Below are positions 1-10,364 of a stretch of DNA of 64,000 bases, piece after piece. Origin of the DNA: Methanolobus vulcani. GTDB taxonomy: Archaea; Halobacteriota; Methanosarcinia; Methanosarcinales; Methanosarcinaceae. The stretch covers positions 62,001 to 126,000 of the forward strand of contig NZ_VIAQ01000017.1 of the NCBI RefSeq assembly GCF_006546655.1, given 5' to 3'. The notes under the pieces were generated by a model. That model saw nothing but the letters and a program-made list of their open reading frames with translations, had not been told where the DNA came from and did no database searches. The stretch's first letter is position 1; each line of letters begins with the position of its first letter. The position numbers and the translations under genes were made by a program.

Positions 1-202
1 TGTGGTCATAAATCAATGAAATTGTAGCAAAGCGTCTTCCGTGTATAACATTCATCCATTCATGATAGTTTATGTAGGTTCTAAGCGTGTCTCTTATGCC
101 TTCTGAACGAGATGAATAGCCTCTGTCTTTAATAATAGTGTCAAATTTCGTGAGAATATTTTCAGGCATTGAAACGCCTATACGAGTTAATTCTGATTCC
201 AT
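1..202 (-). CDS. nikR: NikR-type nickel-responsive regulator, N-terminal part only
   Basis: Reading the minus strand from the ATG at 202 gives a protein starting [17 protein letters not shown], continuing through a region with [12 protein letters not shown] and ending at the window edge within ATISLIYDH. This is the ribbon-helix-helix DNA-binding domain of NikR followed by the start of its nickel-binding ACT-like domain. NikR normally represses nickel uptake genes when nickel is plentiful, which matters in methanogens because coenzyme F430, hydrogenases and CO dehydrogenase need nickel. The metal-ligand His/Cys residues lie beyond the window, so they cannot be checked. The 310 bases upstream carry inverted repeats that may be its own operator. 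Family assignment is confident; the target genes are not visible here. Confidence 0.85.
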   Translation of the reverse strand, partial: MESELTRIGVSMPENILTKFDTIIKDRGYSSRSEGIRDTLRTYINYHEWMNVIHGRRFATISLIYDH

Positions 203-239
203 TTTAATCACTTAACAAATAGAGAAGCATTTTTGGTTT

Positions 240-320
240 GTTACATAATACTAAAATAACAATAAACTATACATATAATATGTTATTTATAATTTTTTGT
301 GTTACTAATTATTATGTAAC
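240..320. promoter_or_regulatory. Putative NikR operator array
   Basis: GTTACATAATA at 240-250 is the exact reverse complement of TATTATGTAAC at 310-320. The right-hand copy also lies in its own imperfect palindrome at 301-320 with GTTAC/GTAAC ends. The sites are in the AT-rich stretch directly upstream of nikR. NikR proteins are known to bind spaced inverted repeats, so autoregulation is a reasonable inference but is not proven. Confidence 0.5.
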
Positions 321-512
321 TTTAATTTTGTAAAACAACAAAAATTGATAGTTGTATCACTCAAGCCATATAATCTGCGAGTGAGGACTTAAAATACAAA
401 TTAAAAAGTAACTAACAAAAGTAGATAATATTTTCAAAAAGAAGGAATGAGTGAATCTATTAATAGATTCTATTCACATTTCGAAAATCTATTGAACTGA
501 TACAACTGGAAT
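321..512. other. AT-rich intergenic region with an 18-bp palindrome
   Basis: This lies between nikR and the DUF3467 gene, both read on the minus strand, and no coding sequence is evident. A perfect palindrome GAATCTATTAATAGATTC occupies 453-470, framed by GTGAA/TTCAC at 451-476. It sits about 37 bases past the DUF3467 stop codon, so it may end that transcript or be a binding site. Confidence 0.5.
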
Positions 513-878
513 TCACATATATCCCTGTATCTCAGTGCTGTCCTGCACAGCCTCTGGCTTCTTTTTTACACCTACCTGTGGTCTTGCTATCGGACCAAAT
601 GCAGCTTCATAATTCTGAATGTGCTGATTCAGCCAGCGCACAAGTTCCACGGCTGCCAGAGGTGACATAATTACCTCGGTCTCAAGCCTTCTCTGGATTA
701 CCTGCTCTCCTGACTTGTTAGTTGCCATTGGCATATCATTGTAAAAACCAATTCTGAAATCATATGGACTGTGGCCGCCCACAGCACCGATAGAGTACAC
801 CTGCTTGAAATCCTCAGGTTTGTGAAGCTCTATTCTTACAGTTTTCTTTTTCTTAGCATCTTCCGGTTTATCACTCAT
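513..878 (-). CDS. DUF3467 family protein
   Basis: This is a small soluble protein of 121 residues from the chosen ATG at 878. An in-frame ATG ten codons upstream (908) is possible, but GAAGGTG lies at good spacing before the inner ATG. The core, with YSIGAVGGHSPYDFRIGFYND and an acidic-hydrophobic C-terminal half (SPLAAVELVRWLNQHI), matches DUF3467, a family of unknown function in archaea and bacteria. The ends are charged and probably disordered. It lies 79 bases downstream of the helicase gene on the same strand, so the two may be co-transcribed. No function can be assigned. Confidence 0.75.
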   Translation of the reverse strand: MSDKPEDAKKKKTVRIELHKPEDFKQVYSIGAVGGHSPYDFRIGFYNDMPMATNKSGEQVIQRRLETEVIMSPLAAVELVRWLNQHIQNYEAAFGPIARPQVGVKKKPEAVQDSTEIQGYM

Positions 879-987
879 TACAACACCTTCGTTTTTTTCT
901 TTGTCCATAATATCATATCCTCCCAGCAGTCTAATCTGACAACATAACTATTATAATTTTTGATATCACACGCAAGAGAAAAACAGT

Positions 988-3465
988 TTATCCCTCAACC
1001 TGCTTTCTTAAACTCTTAGCCTTTGCCGAAATATCACGCTTAGAATAAGCCCCGGCTATCATTTCAACAGCCTCAAGGTTGCGCACCACATTGTCAAGAT
1101 ATCCAAGCACATCACCCGGATAAGCCGTAACGCCATAAAGGTGCTCAAGCTTCCTTACAATACCCTCTGGCTCATATCCTTCCGCTCTGATAGAAATTAT
1201 CTTCTCAGAGAACTTACGTTCTGCACAGCCACAATATGGAGAATCGCGGCAATTACAGGTCAAAAAATCAGCCGCAAACTCGAATAACTGGTCACGCAAG
1301 GTAATATCCAGTTTATCCATATTCTCCCCTTCAAAAAGAATATCCAGAGAAGCGCCCTGGAACACCCTTGAAGGAAGATTTACATTCAGAGCCGAAGAAA
1401 TACGATTAGCATACTTGTAATAGACCGAATCAAAGAATTCAAGATTAGAAACCGTAACGATCGGATCCTGTTCCACAAGAACAGAATCGCGTATGAGAAA
1501 TGCCTTTGAAACTGACAGGAAATGTCCTGCTGCTATCTTACCAAATTTAGTGAGAGATACAAAATCTCCTTTTTTATGAATGAACTTATTCTTGGCAAGC
1601 TTTTCAAGCAGGTAATTGACATTAAAATCTGCCAGCATAGATGAATGAATTTTTTCCAGGTCTTTCTTTGAAGAAGTCACAGCAACCGAAGCAAGAACTT
1701 CCTCTAGCTGTTCGTCTTCCCCATACTCAACTTTAGTATGCTCCATCTCACCTTTAAGCAATTTCAGGGCAACAGCATCCTCTGTATCACCCTTATCACC
1801 TGAATACTTCTTATTCGGAACAGACAGTAGCACAACCTGACCACGGTCGTGGTAATCCGGCCTTCCTGCACGTCCAAGCATCTGGAGGAAGTCCTGCATA
1901 GTGAGCCACTCAATACCCATTGCAAGAGATTCAAATATAACCTGTGAAGCAGGGAAATCAACACCGGCAGCAAGTGCGGCGGTTGTAACCACAACAGGTA
2001 ATTTTCCTTTAAGGAATGCTATCTCAGTCTTTTTTCGTTCCTGACTTGTAAGACCTGCATGATAAGGGGCAGCAGATATCGGAAGTGCTTCAGCTATACG
2101 GTGGCAGTTCCTCCTTGAATTAGTAAATATAATGGTCTGTCCTTTATGTCCTTTTGATGACGTGGTTGCAAATTCCTCCCTCACAAGCCGTGTCATAATC
2201 TTATTTTTGGAATGTTCAGGACATAGAATAAGGTGCCTCTCTATTGGCACAGGGCGATATTCATATTCCACAAGTCTTGCACCAAACTGCTTTGCACGCA
2301 ACTTCGGCTTTGCCACGGTAGCAGACAGATAGATGAACTGGGCACTGGGAGCAACATATTTCAGCCTTCCAATAACACCATCAAGTCGATGTCCTCTTTC
2401 AGAATCCTCAATGGTGTGCACCTCGTCAATAACCACAGTACCAATCTGTCCCAGCAAGTCGGCACTGCCTGTTCTGAGAAGATAATCCAGTCCTTCATAA
2501 GTTCCCACAATTATCTCAGAATCCAGAGTTCTCTTCATAGAAGCGTTTTTGGCGGTTTTGATACGAGCACTGCCAACCCTGATGGATGTTTTAAGTCCAA
2601 TTGGAGAATATCGTTTTGTGAACTGGTCGTATTTCTGGTTTGCAAGAGCCACAAGAGGCACAAGATAGAGCATGCGTCCTTTACCACGCAGTATATTCTC
2701 AATACCCGCAAGTTCTGCTATCAGTGTCTTTCCGGTAGCTGTCACGGAAGTTACAAGCTGGTTCTGGCCCTTTAAAAGACCATTTTCTATGGATAGTGAC
2801 TGAACTGGCAGAAGAGTATCGGATTTTGCCAGCAATATCTTCTTAAAACTTTTATGCAAAGGAAGAGGCTTTATTTTTCCTGTAGGAACCTCTGTGTTTG
2901 CTGCAATGGAATCAAACCTCGTAAGCTCGCGATCAAGGTCTTCAGGACTTACCATGGCCATTGTGCGGTCAAGGTCCTTTGTCTTGAGCATGATCTCCTC
3001 AAATCTCTGACAGGCCTCATCAGCATAGTTCACATGGGAACTCTTAAGCATCCTGTAAAGCTCTTCCCTGGCACAATCTTCGCATATCTTATCCCTGTGA
3101 TATTTAATGGAGCGCCTGTTCAGGAAATTGAACCTGTTCTTTAAAAGACAGAACCTGCATGCATTAACGACATCAGCACTTAGCTGGAATCCCTGGAGCA
3201 TTTCAGCAAACTCTGCTGTATGTTTCTCGTCACCGCCCTTTGCTATCATAATACGCTCAGCAATTCTCAAAAGATCAATGAATTCGGAAGGCGGCCTGTA
3301 TTCACCTTTGCCATCACTTTTGACTTTGAATTTATGAGGCCGGGGACCTGCATCAGTATGCCTCAGGATGAGTTCACCGACAAAAAGAGGAACCTTCTTC
3401 TTATCCCGTATTGGCAGAATAATTATCTTAGACCTTTCAGGGCTTGCAAGTATCCAGAGAGTCAT
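988..3465 (-). CDS. Ski2-like DEAD/DEAH helicase with zinc-binding N-terminal domain (DUF5814 type)
   Basis: This 825-residue superfamily 2 helicase has motif I VTATGKT (about 241-247), DEVH (347-350), SATV, and a motif VI region QMLGRAGRP. The N-terminal ~215 residues hold two CxxC pairs (C103/C106 and C128/C131), a likely zinc site. A second Cys-rich stretch (CNCRDSPYCGC) lies near the C-terminus. This layout matches the archaeal helicases annotated with DUF5814 and related to Hel308/Ski2, which act in DNA repair or RNA processing. The substrate is not known from sequence. The gene runs alone or together with the DUF3467 gene and is divergent from the KaiC-like gene. Confidence 0.85.
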   Translation of the reverse strand: MTLWILASPERSKIIILPIRDKKKVPLFVGELILRHTDAGPRPHKFKVKSDGKGEYRPPSEFIDLLRIAERIMIAKGGDEKHTAEFAEMLQGFQLSADVVNACRFCLLKNRFNFLNRRSIKYHRDKICEDCAREELYRMLKSSHVNYADEACQRFEEIMLKTKDLDRTMAMVSPEDLDRELTRFDSIAANTEVPTGKIKPLPLHKSFKKILLAKSDTLLPVQSLSIENGLLKGQNQLVTSVTATGKTLIAELAGIENILRGKGRMLYLVPLVALANQKYDQFTKRYSPIGLKTSIRVGSARIKTAKNASMKRTLDSEIIVGTYEGLDYLLRTGSADLLGQIGTVVIDEVHTIEDSERGHRLDGVIGRLKYVAPSAQFIYLSATVAKPKLRAKQFGARLVEYEYRPVPIERHLILCPEHSKNKIMTRLVREEFATTSSKGHKGQTIIFTNSRRNCHRIAEALPISAAPYHAGLTSQERKKTEIAFLKGKLPVVVTTAALAAGVDFPASQVIFESLAMGIEWLTMQDFLQMLGRAGRPDYHDRGQVVLLSVPNKKYSGDKGDTEDAVALKLLKGEMEHTKVEYGEDEQLEEVLASVAVTSSKKDLEKIHSSMLADFNVNYLLEKLAKNKFIHKKGDFVSLTKFGKIAAGHFLSVSKAFLIRDSVLVEQDPIVTVSNLEFFDSVYYKYANRISSALNVNLPSRVFQGASLDILFEGENMDKLDITLRDQLFEFAADFLTCNCRDSPYCGCAERKFSEKIISIRAEGYEPEGIVRKLEHLYGVTAYPGDVLGYLDNVVRNLEAVEMIAGAYSKRDISAKAKSLRKQVEG

Positions 3466-3619
3466 TGCTGCACATTGATGACTTTCAGTTTATAAAAACT
3501 ATTGGTACCGATGACAGAAAAAAGGACATTCACAATATTATTGCATGTCATCTAAATCGTAAAAGAAGAGTTTTATAATATTAATCATAATATAATAATT
3601 GCATAAAAGAGGACATACT

Positions 3620-4456
3620 ATGCTGGATCCTGAAAACATGTTAGAATACGAAAATACTACTCCTGATACAGGAGAATCCGCAGATAATGCTGAAAGCTCG
3701 CTTTATGACAGCATCCGAAATCCGGATAAAAACCAGGTAATACACATAGGAGTTAACCTGAAATCAACAGGCATATCTGTTCTGGACAGAACACTTGGAG
3801 GAGGACTGCCAGCAGGGTCACTTACATTTTTTTCAGCTGATTCCCGTTCTATGTCTGAGGTTTTTCTATATCAGTTCACTCAATCCAGAAAAACATATTA
3901 CTTCACAAGCAACAGGAGACCAGGATACGTACTTAATGACGTTATTAACCTTGGTTTTGACCCTTCAAACATAATATTCGTAGATATATATAGCGAATAT
4001 TATTGCACTTCATGCGGAGAAATATCAGATAATCTGAATAATGAGTTCATTGATTCAAAAATACTGGAATTCACTGAATACAATCTACGAAACATTGCAA
4101 ATGACTCCAGTGGAGAGGACGTAAACATAATCTTTGATTCATTTTGTTTCTTTACAGGACTCAAAGCTAACAAGGGACTCATAAAACAGTTAATTAATGT
4201 CATATATGAAACTACAAAGGAACTTAATTGCCTTACTTATCTTTATGGATCAACCTGCACTGCCAATGAGAATCTCAAGGCTTTCACTTACAGTCTATGT
4301 GACGTTATATTCGAATCCCTACTTGACCAGGGAGCTGACAAGGTAGTAAACAAACTGGCAATTCCTAAAATAAGAGGAATGGTACCTAGCACTGAGATCA
4401 TTAAGTTCAAGATTGGCGAGGGTGTCCAGATCGATACTTCAAGAGATATCGCCTGA
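3620..4456 (+). CDS. KaiC/RecA-like protein with degenerate P-loop
   Basis: This 278-residue protein resembles the single-domain KaiC-like (Rad55/GvpD-like) ATPases common in archaea. GISVLDRTLGGGLPAGSLTFF is the usual lead-in to a P-loop, but what follows is SADSRSMSE instead of GxxGxGKT, so the nucleotide-binding lysine is missing. A Walker-B-like segment, VNIIFDSFCFF, remains. The ATG at 3620 is preferred over an upstream TTG at 3599 because GAGG lies eight bases before it. The gene is divergent from the helicase. It probably acts as a scaffold or regulatory pseudo-ATPase; its partner is unknown. Confidence 0.7.
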   Translation: MLDPENMLEYENTTPDTGESADNAESSLYDSIRNPDKNQVIHIGVNLKSTGISVLDRTLGGGLPAGSLTFFSADSRSMSEVFLYQFTQSRKTYYFTSNRRPGYVLNDVINLGFDPSNIIFVDIYSEYYCTSCGEISDNLNNEFIDSKILEFTEYNLRNIANDSSGEDVNIIFDSFCFFTGLKANKGLIKQLINVIYETTKELNCLTYLYGSTCTANENLKAFTYSLCDVIFESLLDQGADKVVNKLAIPKIRGMVPSTEIIKFKIGEGVQIDTSRDIA

Positions 4457-4497
4457 TTGGATAATAAATTAAAATGGATATGGTTAATTAAAACAGT

Positions 4498-5343
4498 TTA
4501 AAGTTCAGCGTCACAACATGCATATCTGCAATTACATGATGGATTCTCAGGAAGTTCACAAATGACGCTGGCCAGAATATCCTGCAACCTTTCTTTAATT
4601 TTATCAAGCGTATCAAGGACATCACTAACAGTCATTTTTCCATTACCAAGGCCACATGCATTATTGGTGATCGTGCAGATGGATGCATAACACATGTTCA
4701 TCTCCTTTGCAAGAACTGCTTCGGGAAGACCGGTCATGCCAACCACATCACCGAACTGCCTCATCATGCGTATTTCAGCTCTGGTCTCAAAGCGCGGGCC
4801 TTCGGTACAGACATAAACCCCTTCAGAATAACCGATATTATTCCTTTCAAGATAATCTGCCATTAGATTCCTTATCTCAGGACAGTATGGTTCAGTTACA
4901 TCAGCATGAACGGTTCTGTCATTGTAAAATGTAGACGGACGAGTGCGTGTCATATCCACGAAGTCTTCCGGCAGGAAGAAACTCCCAATTGGATGGTTCT
5001 TCATAGTTCCTACTGAATTTGTAGAGATCACACGTGAAATTCCAAGTTCGTATATTGCGTAAATATTTGCCCTGTAATTAATCATATGGGGTGGCAGGTG
5101 GCCATTGTCGCCCGAATGTCTCGGTAACAATGCTACATTCTTTTCACCAATATTACTTAGATAGACGGTCACATCACCATAAGGAGTACTGACAATTAAT
5201 TCATCTGACACCTCTTCGGAAGGAAATGCAACACCACCAATTAAAGCAGCCTGAAGATCAAGATCCCTGAAATCCTTCAGATCATTCTTATAATCCTGTG
5301 AACTATCCGGAGAGACGAGACAATTGAGTTCTTTGTCCTGCAT
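4498..5343 (-). CDS. mtnP: 5'-methylthioadenosine/5'-methylthioinosine phosphorylase family
   Basis: This 281-residue purine nucleoside phosphorylase-family enzyme cleaves methylthio-nucleosides with phosphate. Visible motifs are LLPRHSGDNGHLPPHMINYRAN, the STNSVGTM loop, TEGPRFETRAEI and MTGLPEAVLAKEM. The base-binding region reads TNNACG, with Asn where adenine-specific enzymes usually carry Asp. That favours a 6-oxopurine such as methylthioinosine, as known for some methanogen enzymes; this is an inference. Start chosen at 5343 (GGTAGGA spaced before ATG) rather than the longer frame to 5412, which would overlap the upstream gene. The C-terminus is unusually Cys-rich (SCNCRYACC). It is last in the ileS-mptE-DUF373 run. 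Confidence 0.82.
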   Translation of the reverse strand: MQDKELNCLVSPDSSQDYKNDLKDFRDLDLQAALIGGVAFPSEEVSDELIVSTPYGDVTVYLSNIGEKNVALLPRHSGDNGHLPPHMINYRANIYAIYELGISRVISTNSVGTMKNHPIGSFFLPEDFVDMTRTRPSTFYNDRTVHADVTEPYCPEIRNLMADYLERNNIGYSEGVYVCTEGPRFETRAEIRMMRQFGDVVGMTGLPEAVLAKEMNMCYASICTITNNACGLGNGKMTVSDVLDTLDKIKERLQDILASVICELPENPSCNCRYACCDAEL

Positions 5344-5347
5344 GTTC

Positions 5348-6451
5348 CTACCTTTTTGATTTTTTTCCTTTTCCCTGCGGTCTGTTGGAAACCCTGATTC
5401 CTGCCAGTGCAAGAATTATGGCAAACACAATTGAATATACAAATATCTGTAAGCCGGTTTGCAGGCCTGTCTCTGCTCCGCCCATCACTGGATCTATGGA
5501 TATAAGATAGCGTGTGGCCCCCCAAAGAAGGAATCCCAACGACGTGACAAATAATGCAGGACTCATATACTTACCAGTTGGTTCTGAGCGTTGTTTGCAA
5601 TCAATGATCTTACCAGCATCTGCAAACAGAACTGCCAGTACGTATATCCAGATGGTATCATAAATGAAAGATGTAATTAGTGGGATAATTCCGTAATACC
5701 ATATTCCCTGTGAAGTATAAAGTGACCATACACCCATAAGCCCTACCAGAGTGCCTATCAACATCATCAGGGCTGCTGCTGCATAGGTGAAAAAAGTCAG
5801 CCTGCCTGAGTAGAAAGAATCCTTCAGTTTCTCCCAGTAAAGATCCACTGTGTCACTGAAACCTCTGTAAAGCATGTAAAGACCAACAGCCGCCAGAATA
5901 CCAATTATGGCACCCTGAGAGTAGTCAATTAGAAGGAAAAATGCATAGATAAGAGCCGCAAGACCCAGCGGGACAAAGAATGTCTGGGATATTTTCGGAT
6001 CATTGAATGCGTGTTTAATTATGTAATAAGTACTTTCAAGATTCGCACTCTGCATTACCACAATACGCCTGACAGAATCGATCTTCATCCTTGACTGGAC
6101 AATTGGCAAAAGCGTTTCATCCTCGGCACCATCGGAAACGAATATTGCAGATTCTGCAGGGAACTTTTTCAGTAATATGTCGAGTTGGTTTGCTATTTTC
6201 TGGTCGGATATAATACCTATATTCCGATCGCCTGCAAGAGTGATTATCTCAGCATCGACTCCTTTTGCCAGTAGCTCATCAAGTATCTTGACTCCACCGA
6301 AAATCGTATTTGTATCCGAATCTTCAGGGTCTGCTGTTGCAAGTTTCACTGCTGCCTCTATATTTGCTTCCCTGCCTATAAGAGGAGCACGTACATTTGC
6401 TTTGTCTCCAAGGTCATTGTCCCTGTCAATACAGATTACCAGTGTTTGCAT
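5348..6451 (-). CDS. DUF373 family integral membrane protein
   Basis: This 367-residue protein has an N-terminal soluble half that begins MQTLVICIDRDNDLGDKA and resembles a Rossmann-like domain. Its C-terminal half has about six hydrophobic segments from residue ~160 onward. This is the DUF373 architecture, widespread in euryarchaea and of unknown function. It lies between mptE and the MTA/MTI phosphorylase on the same strand, with four bases to the latter, so it is probably in the same transcript. No catalytic function can be assigned. Confidence 0.8.
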   Translation of the reverse strand: MQTLVICIDRDNDLGDKANVRAPLIGREANIEAAVKLATADPEDSDTNTIFGGVKILDELLAKGVDAEIITLAGDRNIGIISDQKIANQLDILLKKFPAESAIFVSDGAEDETLLPIVQSRMKIDSVRRIVVMQSANLESTYYIIKHAFNDPKISQTFFVPLGLAALIYAFFLLIDYSQGAIIGILAAVGLYMLYRGFSDTVDLYWEKLKDSFYSGRLTFFTYAAAALMMLIGTLVGLMGVWSLYTSQGIWYYGIIPLITSFIYDTIWIYVLAVLFADAGKIIDCKQRSEPTGKYMSPALFVTSLGFLLWGATRYLISIDPVMGGAETGLQTGLQIFVYSIVFAIILALAGIRVSNRPQGKGKKSKR

Positions 6452-6550
6452 TCAACTCCTGTAGATATTTATAACGAAAATATAAATAGATTCTGATAAA
6501 ACGATACCTGTGAGTAACTTGGAAAAAAGATAAATTGAGTTTCAAAAAAG

Positions 6551-7180
6551 TCATTTGTTGAGTTTTTCAATTAGCAGACGAGCCCATTTCAGTTTTTTCT
6601 TCTTAATGGGATCAACATTCTCATCATCAAAATCGAATCCAACAAGAGTTATACTGGCCGCACCGAGTTCCTTTGCCAGATACGCACATCTGTCTCCATC
6701 ACTGAAACCACCAAAATTGAAAACATTATCCAGAGGAGATGCCTGGGTACTGCCAATGATCCTGTTAAGTTGTGGAACAAAGTTATTGAGTTTGTCAATG
6801 TTGTCCCCGTGACCATGTACTACTATTATTGATCCGGCTTTGTTGGCAATAATCTCTTTTTCAACATCACCGTCAAGATCGGTTACTATGATATCCGGAA
6901 TAATTTCCCTGTCAACAAGTACAGCAGTAGCTCCATCAGCTGCTATTATCACAAAATCTTTTGGGTTTACCAGTTCAAGATCCTGTGCAAGAACAGGAGC
7001 ATTTCCGCATACAAGAATATCTTTCCCTTCAATAAGGATTTTTAATTCGGAAAGATCAGCAGAATTAGAGGAATTGAGCATATCAGAGAGGATGTGAGCA
7101 GCCTGCTCATCACCTTCCCTGCTAAAGCCCATGTCATTTAGTATGGACTCGTAAATGGGTTCCCATTCATTAAAGTCCAT
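6551..7180 (-). CDS. mptE: 6-hydroxymethyl-7,8-dihydropterin pyrophosphokinase, MptE type
   Basis: The 209-residue protein starts MDFNEWEPIYESIL and has the DUF115/MptE core: GKDILVCGNAPVL, VIIAADGATAVLVDREIIPDIIVTDLDGD, VVHGHGDN and FGGFSDGDRCAYLAKELGA. MptE transfers pyrophosphate from ATP to 6-hydroxymethyldihydropterin in the tetrahydromethanopterin pathway and replaces FolK in archaea. The TDLDGD acidic cluster fits a metal-dependent diphosphokinase. The gene starts eight bases after ileS ends, so the two are almost certainly co-transcribed. Confidence 0.87.
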   Translation of the reverse strand: MDFNEWEPIYESILNDMGFSREGDEQAAHILSDMLNSSNSADLSELKILIEGKDILVCGNAPVLAQDLELVNPKDFVIIAADGATAVLVDREIIPDIIVTDLDGDVEKEIIANKAGSIIVVHGHGDNIDKLNNFVPQLNRIIGSTQASPLDNVFNFGGFSDGDRCAYLAKELGAASITLVGFDFDDENVDPIKKKKLKWARLLIEKLNK

Positions 7181-7187
7181 TATAACC

Positions 7188-10100
7188 TCAGTTTGCCTTT
7201 GAAATGCCGATGGTCATGGATATTCCTTCGACATCCCAGTCCTTTTCAAGTGAACCCGCTGTGTCAACATCAAGGCCAATGACCTGAACGTTTGCACGGG
7301 TTTCTTTTGCAATGAACTGTTCTCTATCAAGTACCAAATCAAGTACCCTTTCATCGTTGATCTGTATGTGGGACTTGATATTGTCATCAACAGCAAGGTT
7401 GAGTTCTTTTCTCATGTCCTGCACCCTGCGGATAACTTCCCTGGTATAACCTTCGGATTCGATCTCACGGGTAAGGTTCGCGTCCACATAGATTATACCT
7501 GCACTTGACTGCGCACTTGCAACCATTTCTGGGAGTGTCTCTATGAAGTTGACCATTTCAGGTTTGATCAGTGCAGTTCCGCCCGGAATTTCCAGCTCGA
7601 ACTGGTCTTCCAGAGCAAGTGTTTTCTTAAGCTGCATTGCATCTGCCTGCTTAATTGCACCGATAACCTTGCCAGCATCACCCTTGAATACCGGACCTAT
7701 CTTTCCGGGATCAGGATTTGCCTCAAATCCAAGTTCATCCCAGGACTCGCCTACTCCAGTGAGTACAATGTCCTTTGAGTTGGTCTGGTCCATGAGTACG
7801 GATTTCAGGTTTGTAACCGCATCTGCTGCCTGCTGGTTTACAGGACTGAGAACTATGCGTGATACAGGCCACCTGAGTTTTCTTCCGACCTTCTGACGTG
7901 CATTGGATGCGGATTCCACAATTGAGCGAACCATATCCATATGAGCTTCAAGGTCTTTGTCTACAAGGCTTTCATCTACCTGTGGCCAGTCGTTCATGTG
8001 AATTGTGACCGGTGCATCCGGATTAACATTTCTGACAAGGTTCTGGTACATTTCCTCTGCCAGGTGTGGCATGAATGGAGCGATTACCTTTGCTGTTAAT
8101 ACAAATACATCATAAAGCACACGATAGACAGCAAGCTTGTCAGGGTCATCTGCTTCTACCCATGTCCTTGGCCTGATAAGCTGGATATACCATCTTGAAA
8201 GGTCTTCAAGAACGAATTCATTAATTGACCTGAGTGCCCTATGCAATGTGCACTTTGACATTGCATCATCAACCTCAGCAACAAGTGACTGGGCTCTTGA
8301 GAGTATCCATCTGTCCTCTTTACGCAGATGAGGAGTGACAGATTCAAGTGAAACCTGTGCCGGATCGAATTTATCAAGCACCATGTAAGGTAATGGGAAA
8401 CGGTAAACGTTCCACAGAATATTGATGGTCCTGTTTATATTGCCAAGTTCATTGCTTACGAATTTAAGATCATCCCATGGAGCACTTGATGATAATACAA
8501 AACTACGCAGAGTATCAGCACCGAACTGTTCAATTACATCGCCTGGAGCTACCACGTTACCAAGGCTTTTTGACATTTTCTTGCTCTCACTGTCAAGAGT
8601 GAATCCATGCATAAGCACACTCTTGTAAGGTGCCTTGCCGAAAGCGACCATACTTGCACCAAGCTGTGAGTAGAACCACCCACGGGTCTGATCCTGTCCT
8701 TCTGTGATAAAGTCGGCGGGCCACCATTTTTCGAAATCTTCGGTCTGTTGTGGGAACCTGAGTGTTGCCCATGAAGCTACGGCAGAATCAAACCATACAT
8801 CGAAAACATCTTCAACACGCTTCATCTTGCCGCCACATTCACAATCAAGCAAAATCTCATCTACATATGGCCTGTGAAGCTCGATATCATCACTGACGCC
8901 GGACATTTCCTGAAGTTCTTCCTTGGTACCGACAACATGCATCTTGCCACAGCTGTTACATTTCCAGACAGGTATCGGAATACCCCAGTATCTCTGACGG
9001 GAAACACACCAGTCACGTGCTCCCTCTACCCAATCCTTGAACCTTGCTGAACCTGCCCATTCAGGATACCATTTTACCTTTTCTATTTCTGAGAGCATCT
9101 GTTCCTTGAGTTCACCAATCTTGATAAACCACTGTTCAGTAGCAAGGTAGATGATAGGTGTCTTACAACGCCAGCAGTGTCCGTACCTGTGTTCAATGGT
9201 TCCTTCGGACAAAAGATTGCCACGTTCAATGAGGTCTTCAATGACTACTTTGTTAGCTTCACGGATGTGCATTCCTGCATATTCACCGGCTTCTTCAGTG
9301 TAACGACCATCTGATCCCACAGGACAGAATATAGGTAGATCGTTCTTCTTCCCAACTTCAAAGTCGTCCATACCATGGCCGGGAGCAATGTGTACACAAC
9401 CTGTATTCTCTGCAGTTACAAAGTCTGCAAGATAGATGCTGTGTTTCATCTCGGCCTGTTTTGGCACCTTGTCAGCTATCGGACTTTCGTATGAGAGTGA
9501 TGTGAGGTCCTCACCAAGCATTGTTTCAAGGACTTCATAATCAACGTATCTTCCCTTCTTGAGTACATTCTCAACAAGGTCTGAAGCGACTATAAGAGTT
9601 TCCTCTTTACTTTCAGAATTTACTGCCTTTACTTTTGAGTACTCAAAAGAAGGATGTACAGCAACTGCTACGTTGGAAGGAATGGTCCATGGTGTTGTGG
9701 TCCAGATAACCACAAAGGTGTTTTCCTCGCCTATTATCGGGAATTTTACGAATATGGATGGATCTTTTCTTTCCTCATATTCTACTTCGGAATCTGCAAT
9801 AGCAGTTTCACAACGTGGACACCAGTTGACAACACGCTTACCCTGATCAAGGAGGTTTTTCTCCTGTGCCTGTTTCATTGTCCACCAGGCAGCTTCGATG
9901 TATTCATCCTTGAGAGTCATGTAAGGGTCTTCCCAGTTAAGCCATGCTCCAAGATCCTGGAACTGCTCTGTCATGTCATCTTTCTGATTTAGAGCGAATT
10001 CCTTACATTTTTCTATGAAATTGCCTACACCATAACTCTCAATGTCCTTCTTGGATGTGAAACCTAATGCACCTTCCACTTTTACTTCGATAGGAAGACC

Positions 10101-10364
10101 ATGCATATCCCAGCCTGCACGGTCAATGATATCAAAACCGTTCATGGAACGGTATCTTAAAATGGAGTCCTTGATAATCTTGTTCCAGGCTGTTCCCAGG
10201 TGAATATGTCCGGTTGTATATGGTGGACCATCTACGAAAAAGAACTTTTTACCACCTTTTCTGTGCTCACGTACCTTGGAATAGGCACTCGTCTCGTTCC
10301 AGAGAGCATGTACCTTCTCCTCTATTTTCTTTGGGTCATACTGGTTGGTGATCTCCTCTATCAT
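7188..10364 (-). CDS. ileS: Isoleucyl-tRNA synthetase
   Basis: This 1058-residue class I aminoacyl-tRNA synthetase charges tRNA-Ile. It has the HIGH-type motif GHIHLG (residues 52-57) after PPYTT, the KMSKS motif in [10 protein letters not shown], the editing-domain segment [16 protein letters not shown], and zinc-type CxxC pairs (CNSCG). The length and long C-terminal region match the archaeal/eukaryal type. It leads a minus-strand operon with mptE. I see no T-box, as expected for an archaeon. Confidence 0.97.
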   Translation of the reverse strand: MIEEITNQYDPKKIEEKVHALWNETSAYSKVREHRKGGKKFFFVDGPPYTTGHIHLGTAWNKIIKDSILRYRSMNGFDIIDRAGWDMHGLPIEVKVEGALGFTSKKDIESYGVGNFIEKCKEFALNQKDDMTEQFQDLGAWLNWEDPYMTLKDEYIEAAWWTMKQAQEKNLLDQGKRVVNWCPRCETAIADSEVEYEERKDPSIFVKFPIIGEENTFVVIWTTTPWTIPSNVAVAVHPSFEYSKVKAVNSESKEETLIVASDLVENVLKKGRYVDYEVLETMLGEDLTSLSYESPIADKVPKQAEMKHSIYLADFVTAENTGCVHIAPGHGMDDFEVGKKNDLPIFCPVGSDGRYTEEAGEYAGMHIREANKVVIEDLIERGNLLSEGTIEHRYGHCWRCKTPIIYLATEQWFIKIGELKEQMLSEIEKVKWYPEWAGSARFKDWVEGARDWCVSRQRYWGIPIPVWKCNSCGKMHVVGTKEELQEMSGVSDDIELHRPYVDEILLDCECGGKMKRVEDVFDVWFDSAVASWATLRFPQQTEDFEKWWPADFITEGQDQTRGWFYSQLGASMVAFGKAPYKSVLMHGFTLDSESKKMSKSLGNVVAPGDVIEQFGADTLRSFVLSSSAPWDDLKFVSNELGNINRTINILWNVYRFPLPYMVLDKFDPAQVSLESVTPHLRKEDRWILSRAQSLVAEVDDAMSKCTLHRALRSINEFVLEDLSRWYIQLIRPRTWVEADDPDKLAVYRVLYDVFVLTAKVIAPFMPHLAEEMYQNLVRNVNPDAPVTIHMNDWPQVDESLVDKDLEAHMDMVRSIVESASNARQKVGRKLRWPVSRIVLSPVNQQAADAVTNLKSVLMDQTNSKDIVLTGVGESWDELGFEANPDPGKIGPVFKGDAGKVIGAIKQADAMQLKKTLALEDQFELEIPGGTALIKPEMVNFIETLPEMVASAQSSAGIIYVDANLTREIESEGYTREVIRRVQDMRKELNLAVDDNIKSHIQINDERVLDLVLDREQFIAKETRANVQVIGLDVDTAGSLEKDWDVEGISMTIGISKAN

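Noticed and set aside
2233-2775. 180-codon open frame on the plus strand
   Set aside because: It lies wholly inside the helicase gene in antisense, and its translation has no domain pattern.
5277-5525. Minus-strand frame bridging the phosphorylase and DUF373 genes
   Set aside because: It overlaps both well-supported genes in another frame.
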